34,067 nucleotides of DNA from Acidobacteriaceae bacterium (GTDB lineage: Bacteria; Acidobacteriota; Terriglobia; Terriglobales; Acidobacteriaceae): the NCBI GenBank assembly GCA_027364815.1, contig DAHXOQ010000006.1, positions 1 to 34,067 on the forward strand, read 5' to 3'. Under the pieces are notes generated by a model that was given only the letters and a program-made list of their open reading frames with translations, did no database searches and had not been told where the DNA came from. The position numbers and the translations under genes are program-made. Shown here piece after piece: positions 1 through 7,580 of the stretch; position 1 is the first letter of the stretch; every line of letters starts with the position of its first letter.

Positions 1-436
1 CGGGATACCAGCGGGCGTTGACGAGATCGTTCTCGGGGTAGGGGGTGCGCTCGGGTGAGGTGAAGCGCAGGAATTGCGCCTTGGGCAGGGAGCCGTTTTC
101 AGCCTGCTCGCGCAGGGCGGCGTCCTGGGCCAGTGTCTCGGGGCGGACGTTGGTGGGGAAGAGCTGGGGAAAGCGGTCTTCAAGGCGGTAGTCGGTGGGT
201 TTCTGGTAGCCGAAGAACTCGTCAGCGTTGGCAATGATCCAGTCGTTGAGCTTGTCGAATGTGGCGAGGGCTTCGGTTTTGGACATGGATTCGGAAGCGG
301 CGATGCCGGCGCGGTCGAGGGTTTGTTGCACCCAGTCAAAACCCCATTCAACGGGGCGAACAATGCGGTTCTCGTCACGCGTGGTGAGGCGCGTCTCCCA
401 TTTGTACATCCACTTCGAATACCAGGACTTAATCAT
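1..436 (-). CDS. N-terminal part of a protein running off the left edge; possibly alpha/beta-hydrolase family
   Basis: Open minus-strand frame from ATG (CAT at 434-436): MIKSWYSKWMYKWETRLTTRDENRIVRPVEWGFDWVQQTLDRAG...; no stop before the edge. Family assignment is weak. Confidence 0.6.
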   Translation of the reverse strand, partial: MIKSWYSKWMYKWETRLTTRDENRIVRPVEWGFDWVQQTLDRAGIAASESMSKTEALATFDKLNDWIIANADEFFGYQKPTDYRLEDRFPQLFPTNVRPETLAQDAALREQAENGSLPKAQFLRFTSPERTPYPENDLVNARWYP

Positions 437-508
437 TCAATACCTATTTTATCAGCGTGGATGCAGGAGATTTGTTAAAGCTTTAAGTAGTTATGTGTGT
501 GATTTTGG

Positions 509-916
509 TTAGCTTGATTGCATTTTTTTGCGAGCCCAGAAGTACCAGCCACCGCTGAGGAGCGTGATGAGGGCAATCAGGCATTGGGAGATGACGCAGT
601 AGACACACCAGACCTGGAGGACGTCTTTCTCAATGTGCGAGAGATAGAGTGCAAAGCAGAAACCGATGAAAGAGAAGAGGAAAGAAAGCGCGCGCAGGGT
701 GCGGAAGCTGAAGATGCCGATGGCCAGATAGCCGACGATGCCAAGTGCGGCGACAGGAATGTGTGCGATCTCAGAGAAAGGGCTGTGATTGACGATGCCG
801 CAATCCCACTTGGCATTGATGTCGCAGGGTTCAACGTCGTTGGAATAGTGGACGCGGAGGGCGAGAGCGGAGACGATGACTCCGGCGAGAGCGAGGGTCA
901 GGAGTACGTAGCGCAT
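509..916 (-). CDS. Vitamin K epoxide reductase (VKOR) family membrane protein
   Basis: 135 aa, hydrophobic, EPCDINAKWDCG and WCVYC (CxxC) motifs typical of bacterial VKOR. Confidence 0.85.
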   Translation of the reverse strand: MRYVLLTLALAGVIVSALALRVHYSNDVEPCDINAKWDCGIVNHSPFSEIAHIPVAALGIVGYLAIGIFSFRTLRALSFLFSFIGFCFALYLSHIEKDVLQVWCVYCVISQCLIALITLLSGGWYFWARKKMQSS

Positions 917-1017
917 AGGTTAATGCTAGCAGGATGGGGCGGGGATTTGATGTGCGGAGATTCAGCTTTTGCTTTGAGGAGATCCTGCTTTTGATGTGAG
1001 GAGATTAGGATAAGGAA

Positions 1018-1761
1018 ATGGCGGAATTGAGAGCAAAGCAGCGGCGCATTGCGTTCTTTGGCGGGAGCTTTGACCCTCCGCATGCGGGGCATCTGGCCAT
1101 TGCGCGGGCGGCACGGGAAGCGCTCGATCTGGATGTGGTTTTGTTTGCTCCGGTGGGCGTGCAGCCGCTGAAAAGTGGGAGTCTCGTCAGTGCGAGTCTG
1201 GGTTCAGTAGTCGCAAGCTTTGAGCAGCGGCTGGCGATGACGCGGCTGGCGATTCAAGGCGAAGCGGGCTTTGAGATTTCAACACTCGATGCGCCAGTGA
1301 GCGATGACGCACCGAATTTTACGGCGGAGACGCTGGAGAGATTGAAGGCGGAGTCGGGAAGTGAGGCAGAGATTTTTTGCCTGATGGGCGCGGATTCGTT
1401 TTTGCAGTTGAGTCGCTGGCACCGCGCGAATGAGTTGCCGTTTTTGGCGGAGTTGATTGTGGCTGCGCGGCCGGGTGAGGAACTGGAGCCGATGGGGCAA
1501 CATCTGCCGCCAGGGATTGAGCAGGTGGAGAGGCCGCTGCTGAATGAGGATGGCAGCTTGAAGCAGTGGACCGTAAAAGATGCAAGCGGAAGACAGGCTG
1601 TGATCAGTGTGCTGCCGAATCTGCATTACGAAATTTCAGCGACTGAGTTGAGGGCGGCGATTCAAAATGGCAATCAGAGATTGATGAATGGTGAAGAGGA
1701 ACTGAAATCTGCGGTACTCGATTATATTTACGAGCACAAACTATATGCTTTTACAATCTGA
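1018..1761 (+). CDS. nadD: Nicotinate-nucleotide adenylyltransferase
   Basis: FFGGSFDPPHAGHLAIARAA nucleotidyltransferase motif, LMGADSF, ISATELRAAI; located upstream of rsfS. Confidence 0.9.
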   Translation: MAELRAKQRRIAFFGGSFDPPHAGHLAIARAAREALDLDVVLFAPVGVQPLKSGSLVSASLGSVVASFEQRLAMTRLAIQGEAGFEISTLDAPVSDDAPNFTAETLERLKAESGSEAEIFCLMGADSFLQLSRWHRANELPFLAELIVAARPGEELEPMGQHLPPGIEQVERPLLNEDGSLKQWTVKDASGRQAVISVLPNLHYEISATELRAAIQNGNQRLMNGEEELKSAVLDYIYEHKLYAFTI

Positions 1762-1766
1762 ATGCG

Positions 1767-2474
1767 CTATTTAACTGGAATATATTCAATTGGACGGTTT
1801 ACGCGTACTCCGTTCATTTCATCAATTACTTGTTCACCCATAAGACTGCGTTGTAAATGTGATTCATTCATCTTGATTTCTGAATTGCATGCTTGCCTCA
1901 TTTCAAGTCCATTTTGTCGTCTTCCGATTGGCAAAACCGCGATTATCTCCTTTTTGGGCCAACGGTTCCTTATCAACTTAATTACAGGTATTAAATCCGT
2001 GTCGCCAGAAACCAAAATTGCTTTATCAAATTTATCTTGGTGAGCGAGATCCAGCATGCGAATAGCAATATTTACGTCAGTCTGTTTCTCAATTCGGATA
2101 CTAAAGTTACCTCGACAAGATGCCTCGCACCGAACAAATTTTTCTCTAAAGGCACCTAGGGTAACATTAACGCCATGGCATTCTTGAGCTCGAATAAATG
2201 CACGGTGTCTCATTTGTTTTCCAATATCCAAAGTGGGAACTGTCGTAAAAAAATCCACTCCGATTAAATCTTCGTTGCCCCCAACGAAACATTTCGCTAA
2301 ATCACGAAGGCTTATCCATTTGTATTTACGATATTTATGATTGTCTTCTTTTGTTTTGCCGTCATTAAACCAGTCGAGCGCATGATAGAGATTAAAGCCA
2401 TCCACGAAACAGTGGACACGAGTTTTCGCGACTACTGCTGTATCTATATTGTCAACATCTTCGCTCGAACTCAT
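1767..2474 (-). CDS. NYN domain (LabA/DUF88-like PIN-fold) protein
   Basis: CFVDGFNLYHAL, KQTDVNIAIRMLDLA and KAILVSGDTDLIPVIK motifs; ATG start chosen at 2474 (the listed ORF starts at TTG 2507). Confidence 0.85.
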   Translation of the reverse strand: MSSSEDVDNIDTAVVAKTRVHCFVDGFNLYHALDWFNDGKTKEDNHKYRKYKWISLRDLAKCFVGGNEDLIGVDFFTTVPTLDIGKQMRHRAFIRAQECHGVNVTLGAFREKFVRCEASCRGNFSIRIEKQTDVNIAIRMLDLAHQDKFDKAILVSGDTDLIPVIKLIRNRWPKKEIIAVLPIGRRQNGLEMRQACNSEIKMNESHLQRSLMGEQVIDEMNGVRVNRPIEYIPVK

Positions 2475-2562
2475 TTCGCGAACCTTCTGTGGAAAAATTG
2501 TAGACAATTCAGTATATACGGAGTATTATATTCTTATTCATCCCGTTGTGTTTACACAGCGG

Positions 2563-2596
2563 CGCCGGCTCTTTCGGGGGCCGGTTTTGAATTTTG
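2563..2596 (+). terminator. Possible rho-independent terminator
   Basis: GCCGGC-tctttcggg-GGCCGG hairpin followed by TTTTGAATTTTG. Confidence 0.35.
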
Positions 2597-2740
2597 TGGT
2601 TAAAAGTTTACCTTGGGCCAAAGAATACATTAGCAATATATATAAACAACAACGTGCACCTACAATAGTCGCTGTAGTAGATAGTTTTGCATCCGCCTCT
2701 TACACGCGCTATCCTTGCATCTGGAGCAACGATAACAAGC

Positions 2741-3490
2741 ATGAGCAATCTGGAAGCGCGTAAAGAGATTCGCAAGCAGTTGCAGACGGCGCTTGCCGCC
2801 TGCGAAGACAAAAAAGCAGTTGAGACAAGAATTCTTGAGTTGGATCCGGTAGATTCGGGACTGACGGATTACTTCCTCATCACTTCAGCGACGAACGAGC
2901 GCCAGGCCATCGCGATTGCCGACGAGATTGAGCTAAGACTCAAGCACGAGTACGGCATGTATCCGAACTCGGTTGAGGGACGCCGCCAGGGCGAGTGGAT
3001 CCTCCTCGATTACGTTGATTTTGTGGTTCACGTCTTCCAGACCGAGAAGCGCGCCTTCTACGACATTGAACGCTTGAGGAAGAGCGCACGCCCGCTGACG
3101 CCGGACGAGTTTGACGCCGAGCTGAAGCGTGACTTGAGCGAGAAGACGCGTGCGGCCAGGACGCAAGCCAAGCCAGTTGTCGTAGCAGCCAAAAAGAAGG
3201 CAGTGGCGAAGAAAGCAGCAAAGGTTACTAGTAAGGTTCCCGGGAAGAAACCCAAAGAAACAGGCAAGAAAACCAGAACAACTGCCAAAAAAACCAAGAA
3301 AACCCCAAGTGGGGCCGCAAAGAAAATGGCAGTTAAAAAGGTCGTCAAAAAGGCTGCCAAGAAGGTTCCGGCGAAGAAGATCACCAAGAAGGCGCCCGTC
3401 AAAAAGGCAGTCAAGAAGGTTGTCAAAAAGCCGGCGAAGAAGATTGTGGCCAAAAAGCCCCTTAAGAAGGCAGCCAAAAAGCGCCGCTGA
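2741..3490 (+). CDS. rsfS: Ribosome silencing factor RsfS (Iojap family) with long Lys/Ala-rich C-terminal tail
   Basis: LDPVDSGLTDYFLITSATNERQAIAIADEIE, WILLDYVDFVVHVF, FYDIERL motifs; ATG at 2741 preferred over TTG at 2687; tail of KKAVKKVVKKPAKK type. Confidence 0.9.
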   Translation: MSNLEARKEIRKQLQTALAACEDKKAVETRILELDPVDSGLTDYFLITSATNERQAIAIADEIELRLKHEYGMYPNSVEGRRQGEWILLDYVDFVVHVFQTEKRAFYDIERLRKSARPLTPDEFDAELKRDLSEKTRAARTQAKPVVVAAKKKAVAKKAAKVTSKVPGKKPKETGKKTRTTAKKTKKTPSGAAKKMAVKKVVKKAAKKVPAKKITKKAPVKKAVKKVVKKPAKKIVAKKPLKKAAKKRR

Positions 3491-3609
3491 TTTTTGAGTG
3501 AGTTTGAACTGTTTGTGTGTGTCCGAGGACACAAGCGGCGATTTGAAGGTTTGTGCGACAATAATCAGGACGGAGCTTCATCCGTAAGATGAAGCGTGGA
3601 GGTAGAACC

Positions 3610-3849
3610 ATGGGTGAACTTTTTCAACCAACGCATCTTATTCTGATCGGCATTGTGCTTTTTCTTCTCTTTGGCGCCAAGCGTCTACCCGAGCTGGGCA
3701 AGGGACTCGGTGAGGGTCTGAAGGGCTTCAAGGAGGGTATCAAGGGCGAACCGACACCGGCAGCACCTGCGCCAATCCAGCAGCAACAGGCCGCGCCACA
3801 GCCGCCACCTCCTCCCGCTCCGACCAACACGCCGATTCAGCCACAGTAA
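3610..3849 (+). CDS. tatA: Twin-arginine translocase subunit TatA/TatE family
   Basis: MGELFQPTHLILIGIVLFLLFGAKRLPELGKGLGEGLKGFKEGIKG; FG-x-KRLPELG hinge and amphipathic helix; Pro/Gln-rich tail. Confidence 0.93.
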   Translation: MGELFQPTHLILIGIVLFLLFGAKRLPELGKGLGEGLKGFKEGIKGEPTPAAPAPIQQQQAAPQPPPPPAPTNTPIQPQ

Positions 3850-3871
3850 TTTTTTCAGTGGATTGAAAGAA

Positions 3872-3904
3872 GCCCAGGTCTCTTGAATGAGATCTGGGTT
3901 TTTT
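3872..3904 (+). terminator. Rho-independent terminator after tatA
   Basis: AGCCCAGGTCTC-ttgaat-GAGATCTGGGTTTTTT. Confidence 0.85.
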
Positions 3905-3947
3905 ATATGTGTTTTAATTATTTCCGAGAATAGAAAGAGGATATTTT

Positions 3948-4166
3948 ATGGGTGAGCTTTTTCAACCGACGCATATAATTCTGATCATCTTTGTACTTTT
4001 TATTCCAGTGTTTGCTTGGCTCCCAGTCATTTGCTTTTGGCAGATCTTCAAAAAGTCTGGTTTTCAGCCTGCACTGAGTTTTTTGTTTTTAATTCCGTTG
4101 ATCAATCTCGTTCTTCTAATTTGGTTCGCATTTTCTGATTGGCCCGCACTGAAGAATAAGAATTAA
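3948..4166 (+). CDS. Small (72 aa) multi-TM protein with TatA-like N-terminus
   Basis: MGELFQPTHIILIIFVLF... nearly identical to the start of TatA, then FWQIFKKSGFQPALSFLFLIPLINLVLLIWFAFSDWP; AGAGG ribosome-binding site upstream. Confidence 0.8.
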   Translation: MGELFQPTHIILIIFVLFIPVFAWLPVICFWQIFKKSGFQPALSFLFLIPLINLVLLIWFAFSDWPALKNKN

Positions 4167-4191
4167 TCAGCGGCCTAGATAGAAGTGATCA

Positions 4192-4227
4192 TGCGCAAAA
4201 TTAATTGCGGAAGAGAAATTTTGCGCA
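4192..4227. repeat. 11-bp perfect inverted repeat
   Basis: TGCGCAAAATT (4192-4202) and AATTTTGCGCA (4217-4227), 14-nt spacer. Confidence 0.8.
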
Positions 4228-4273
4228 CATTTCAATCGGCCCTCCGGGACGAGAGCTCATTGATGAATTCTGA

Positions 4274-4327
4274 CCCAGGGCTGCGCGATGCTTGCCCTGG
4301 GCTATTTTCTATGCTCCCTACGGGAGC
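4274..4327. repeat. Two-hairpin intergenic repeat, copy 1
   Basis: CCCAGGGC/GCCCTGGG (4274-4281, 4294-4301), then GCTCCC-TAC-GGGAGC (4313-4327); related copy at 33721-33788. Confidence 0.75.
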
Positions 4328-4471
4328 GATCTTTCGGGTGATGGATTTTGTTGGAGTCGCCGCGGTTTTGCGGGTAATTCTATTTGTTTGATTCATGGCA
4401 GATTCGACGAGGAAAGTGGGCTCAAGTAGACTCAAGACAAGCGATTCCAATTGAGAGTAGAGGTTCCGCTA

Positions 4472-5107
4472 ATGAGCGATCGGACAAAGTTGCGCCGGCT
4501 GCCGGATCGAGGCAGTCAAGAGATGGAAGCGGTGAACGCGATACTGGACGCATACTTCCTGGCGCATGTGGGCTTTGTGGTTGAGGGTCAGCCTTTCGTC
4601 ATCCCCACTCTTTATGGCCGCAAGAATGGCAAGCTCTATCTGCACGGCTCGGCCGCAAGCCGCATGATGAGGCATCTTGAAACCGGCGTCCCGGCCTGTG
4701 TGACGGTGACGTTGGTCGATGGAATCGTGCTGGCGCGCTCGGCCTTTCATCACTCCATGAATTACCGCTCGGCGGTGGTCTTTGGCATCGCCAAAAAAAT
4801 TGAAGGCGAAGCGGAGAAGAACGAGGCGCTGAAAATTGTCAGCGATAACGTGATTCGCGGGCGCTGGGATGAAGCGCGTCATCCGCATCCGCAGGAGCTC
4901 AAGGCGACGACGGTGCTCGAGTTCACGATTGAAGAGGGCTCGGCAAAAGTGCGCCCCGGCGGACCGCATGACGATGAAGAGGAATACGCGGTGCCGAGCT
5001 GGGCTGGAGTCTTGCCGCTTGCGGTGAAGGCGGTCGAGCCGATTGGGGATGAGCGATTGATTCCGGGAACGCCGGTGCCGGAGTATGTGAAGAAGTTCAA
5101 AAGCTAG
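4472..5107 (+). CDS. Pyridoxamine 5'-phosphate oxidase-like FMN-binding protein (NimA-like)
   Basis: AILDAYFLAHVGFVVEGQPFVIPTLYGRKNGKLYLHGSAASRMMRHL; typical split-barrel flavoprotein pattern. Confidence 0.85.
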   Translation: MSDRTKLRRLPDRGSQEMEAVNAILDAYFLAHVGFVVEGQPFVIPTLYGRKNGKLYLHGSAASRMMRHLETGVPACVTVTLVDGIVLARSAFHHSMNYRSAVVFGIAKKIEGEAEKNEALKIVSDNVIRGRWDEARHPHPQELKATTVLEFTIEEGSAKVRPGGPHDDEEEYAVPSWAGVLPLAVKAVEPIGDERLIPGTPVPEYVKKFKS

Positions 5108-5130
5108 TTCTCAGTTATCAGTTCTCAGTT
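5106..5130. repeat. AGTTCTCAGTT dispersed repeat, tandem pair
   Basis: AGTTCTCAGTT-ATC-AGTTCTCAGTT; same 11-mer also at 17510, 17681 (reverse complement), 31427, 32240. Confidence 0.75.
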
Positions 5131-5710
5131 GATTGCATTTGCGAAGTTGGTGGTTCTAAGCGTGAAACTTACAGAGAATTTTGCGCAAAGTTGGCGGGCG
5201 GAGATTTTGAAATCGCGACCGCTGATTTTGCCGCGCAGGCATTTCACTTATCCGGGCGTAGCGGAAGAAGTTGAACGCGGCGCGCTGGAGGTGATGGTAA
5301 CTCCGGCGAACTCTGAGGCTTTGCTTGCAACCTGCGCACTGGGATTTCGCGATCCTGCTGCGCCGAGTGGAATTTGGAGTACGCCGAATCCTGATTGGAT
5401 GTGCGCGCTCTCGGGCGGCTATGCGTATTTGGTGAACACAGAAAATCCGACCGAGTTCACAATGATTGAGATGCGGCCGGTGCTCAGCGTTCATGCGGCA
5501 ATTGATGCGTCTCTTCTGTTGTTTGTGGGGAATCGAATAATCATCGCATGGGGACGTGATGGAGTTGCATGGCAGAGCGGGAGTTTGTCGGATGAGGGCG
5601 TAACGGTGGAGCGGATTGACAGCGAAAAGTTGTACGGCCGCGGTTGGGAGTTGATGAAGGATCGCGAGTATGAGTTGGATGTGATGAGTGGTAAATCGAT
5701 GCGCAAGTAA
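5129..5710 (+). CDS. Conserved hypothetical protein
   Basis: 193-aa-frame ORF, protein-like composition; a downstream in-frame start at GTG 5162 (VKLTENFAQSW) is more likely. Confidence 0.65.
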   Translation: MIAFAKLVVLSVKLTENFAQSWRAEILKSRPLILPRRHFTYPGVAEEVERGALEVMVTPANSEALLATCALGFRDPAAPSGIWSTPNPDWMCALSGGYAYLVNTENPTEFTMIEMRPVLSVHAAIDASLLLFVGNRIIIAWGRDGVAWQSGSLSDEGVTVERIDSEKLYGRGWELMKDREYELDVMSGKSMRK

Positions 5711-5766
5711 AAAGTGCGAGGATGGGGCAACCAAATCTTGATAGGAGGAGGGAAATCAACCGCAGA

Positions 5767-5802
5767 TCCTTCGACTCCGCTGCGCGCCGCTCAGGATGAC
5801 AA
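5767..5802. repeat. Short intergenic repeat-like sequence
   Basis: TCCTTCGACTCCGCTGCGCGCCGCTCAGGATGACA resembles a widespread bacterial intergenic repeat I recall; only one copy seen here. Confidence 0.4.
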
Positions 5803-5846
5803 GTTTTTGATATACGTTTGAATGACTCAAGACACTAGAATCTTAA

Positions 5847-6425
5847 TTAATTTTCATTGAATGATTGAAAAAAACTTAACGCAGCATCGCCTTGCTCGAG
5901 AAGTCGTGTGCGTTTCAAAATGTTAATCGCCACAGGCAACGCGTCTTTGCGCCGATGTTCAGCGATGACCAAACCCTCGGGCGCTAAAAGCGAACCAACC
6001 GCCGAAAGCGTGGATTCATATTCGCCTGCCAGGTCATAGGGAGGGTCGAGGAAGATGATATCGAATTGCTGCTCAGCTTTTGCAGTTGCGCGCAGAAAGG
6101 CGGAGACCTTCGCGGATTCAATGCGATAACCGGTGGTGATGGAGAGTGACTCAAGATTTGCGCGGAGAATTTTGAGGGCCCGCGGAGCTTGCTCAACAAA
6201 AGTAACATGGAGAGCGCCTCGGCTGATGGCCTCAATCCCGACGGCGCCGGAGCCGGCATAAAGATCGAGAAAGCGCACGCCCTGAATATGCGGGTCATGC
6301 ATTTTAAAGCGCGGAGCCAGCACATTGAAAAGAGTTTCGCGCAGGCGGTCGCTGGTGGGGCGCGTCTCAATACCTGAAGGGGCATTCAAGATGCGGGAAC
6401 GGTAGTTGCCGGCAATGATTCTCAT
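5847..6425 (-). CDS. rsmD: 16S rRNA (guanine(966)-N(2))-methyltransferase RsmD
   Basis: MRIIAGNYRSRILNAP...TRPTSDRLRETLFNVLAPR, LDLYAGSGAVGIEAISRGA, IIFLDPPYD (DPPY motif). Confidence 0.93.
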   Translation of the reverse strand: MRIIAGNYRSRILNAPSGIETRPTSDRLRETLFNVLAPRFKMHDPHIQGVRFLDLYAGSGAVGIEAISRGALHVTFVEQAPRALKILRANLESLSITTGYRIESAKVSAFLRATAKAEQQFDIIFLDPPYDLAGEYESTLSAVGSLLAPEGLVIAEHRRKDALPVAINILKRTRLLEQGDAALSFFQSFNEN

Positions 6426-6468
6426 TCAGTTGAAGCATACATCAGCCTGACGAACTACAATCTTTTGT

Positions 6469-7578
6469 ATGCGTGGGTGGTCCATTCCGTTAGGTCGCTG
6501 GCTGGGCGTAGAGATTCGCCTGCACACCTTTTTTCTGCTTCTGATCATCATCTGCATGGTGATTAACTCGGCGGCAGGTGGGTGGGCAGGCTTCGGGCTT
6601 TGGCTTGCGATTGGCGGTGCTGTTGTGGTGCGCGAGATTGCGCGCATGATGGTGGTTGCGTGGATGGGAATCAAGCTGCGCGCGGTATTGATTTTGCCGA
6701 TTGGCGGATTTTACGCGTACGCAAATCCTGAGAGCCAGGAGAAAGCGACGCAGGGCGCGGGGCAATATTTGCTGGCCTTTGCAGGGCCGGTTGCGAACAT
6801 ACTGACGGCGGTTGCGCTTTCATCGGCGCTGCTCGGAGCAAGCAGCAAATTCAGCCTCTTTGCACAGCCGTGGATCTCATCAAGTTATTTGCTGCGCAGT
6901 GTGGTTTGGCTGCAAGCGGGCATGGGCGTGCTGCACTTGATTCCGGCGTATCCGCTGGATGCAGGGCGGCTGATCCGGACAAATTTTTCGCGTACGCAAG
7001 GTGCGGCATCGGCGGTGCGTGTGGCTTCGGGGGTGGGTCAACTGCTTTCGATTGGCGCAATGGCCGTAGGCGGAATTATTCAAAACCCGTGGCTGATTAT
7101 TACCGGCTGCCTGGTATTTATTGGCGGGCAGATTGAAGATCAGGGAGTCTTCTTCCAATCGGTTGTGGACACGGTGCGGATGCGCGAAGTGATGCTGACG
7201 GATTTCTCCACGCTCTCGCCATCGGACACTTTGGTGGGCGCGCTGGCGCGTTGCGTTCACTCACTGCAGGAGGATTTTCCTGTAGTGCGTGGGCCGCAGT
7301 TAGTGGGAATTGTCTCGCGCCAAAAAATTGTAGATGCGCTGCGCTCGGATGGAAACGGGTATGTGCAATCCGTGATGTCGCGCGCATTCCAGGTGGCGCG
7401 GCCGGAAGACACGCTGGGCACGATTATTCGCCGCATCTCGGGCGGGCGTGGGCTCTCACTGATTCCTGTGACCGATAGCGGCAAGGTGGTTGGGATTGTC
7501 AGCGTGCAGAATCTGATGAGTTCAATGTCACTGCTTGCCGAGCAGCGGCGTCTGGAACGCGCGGAAGGCGGCAAGTAA
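6469..7578 (+). CDS. M50 site-2-protease-like membrane protein with CBS pair, degenerate zinc motif
   Basis: GRWLGVEIRLHTFFLLLI, VVVREIARMMVVAW in the HExxH position, FAGPVANIL, PAYPLDAGRLI, C-terminal tandem CBS (VRMREVMLTDFSTLSP..., VQSVMSRAFQVARPEDTL). Confidence 0.85.
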   Translation: MRGWSIPLGRWLGVEIRLHTFFLLLIIICMVINSAAGGWAGFGLWLAIGGAVVVREIARMMVVAWMGIKLRAVLILPIGGFYAYANPESQEKATQGAGQYLLAFAGPVANILTAVALSSALLGASSKFSLFAQPWISSSYLLRSVVWLQAGMGVLHLIPAYPLDAGRLIRTNFSRTQGAASAVRVASGVGQLLSIGAMAVGGIIQNPWLIITGCLVFIGGQIEDQGVFFQSVVDTVRMREVMLTDFSTLSPSDTLVGALARCVHSLQEDFPVVRGPQLVGIVSRQKIVDALRSDGNGYVQSVMSRAFQVARPEDTLGTIIRRISGGRGLSLIPVTDSGKVVGIVSVQNLMSSMSLLAEQRRLERAEGGK

Positions 7579-7580
7579 CC

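Noticed and set aside
2933-3532. Minus-strand ORFs opposite rsfS (2933..3532, 3058..3561, 2940..3221)
   Set aside because: Leu/Phe- and Ser-rich mirror translations of the Lys-rich plus-strand tail; antisense artefacts.
4185-4391. 68-aa ORF and opposing 72-aa ORF at 4232..4450
   Set aside because: Both cover the palindromic intergenic repeat; the translation (PGLRDACPGLFSMLPTG) derives from the repeat.
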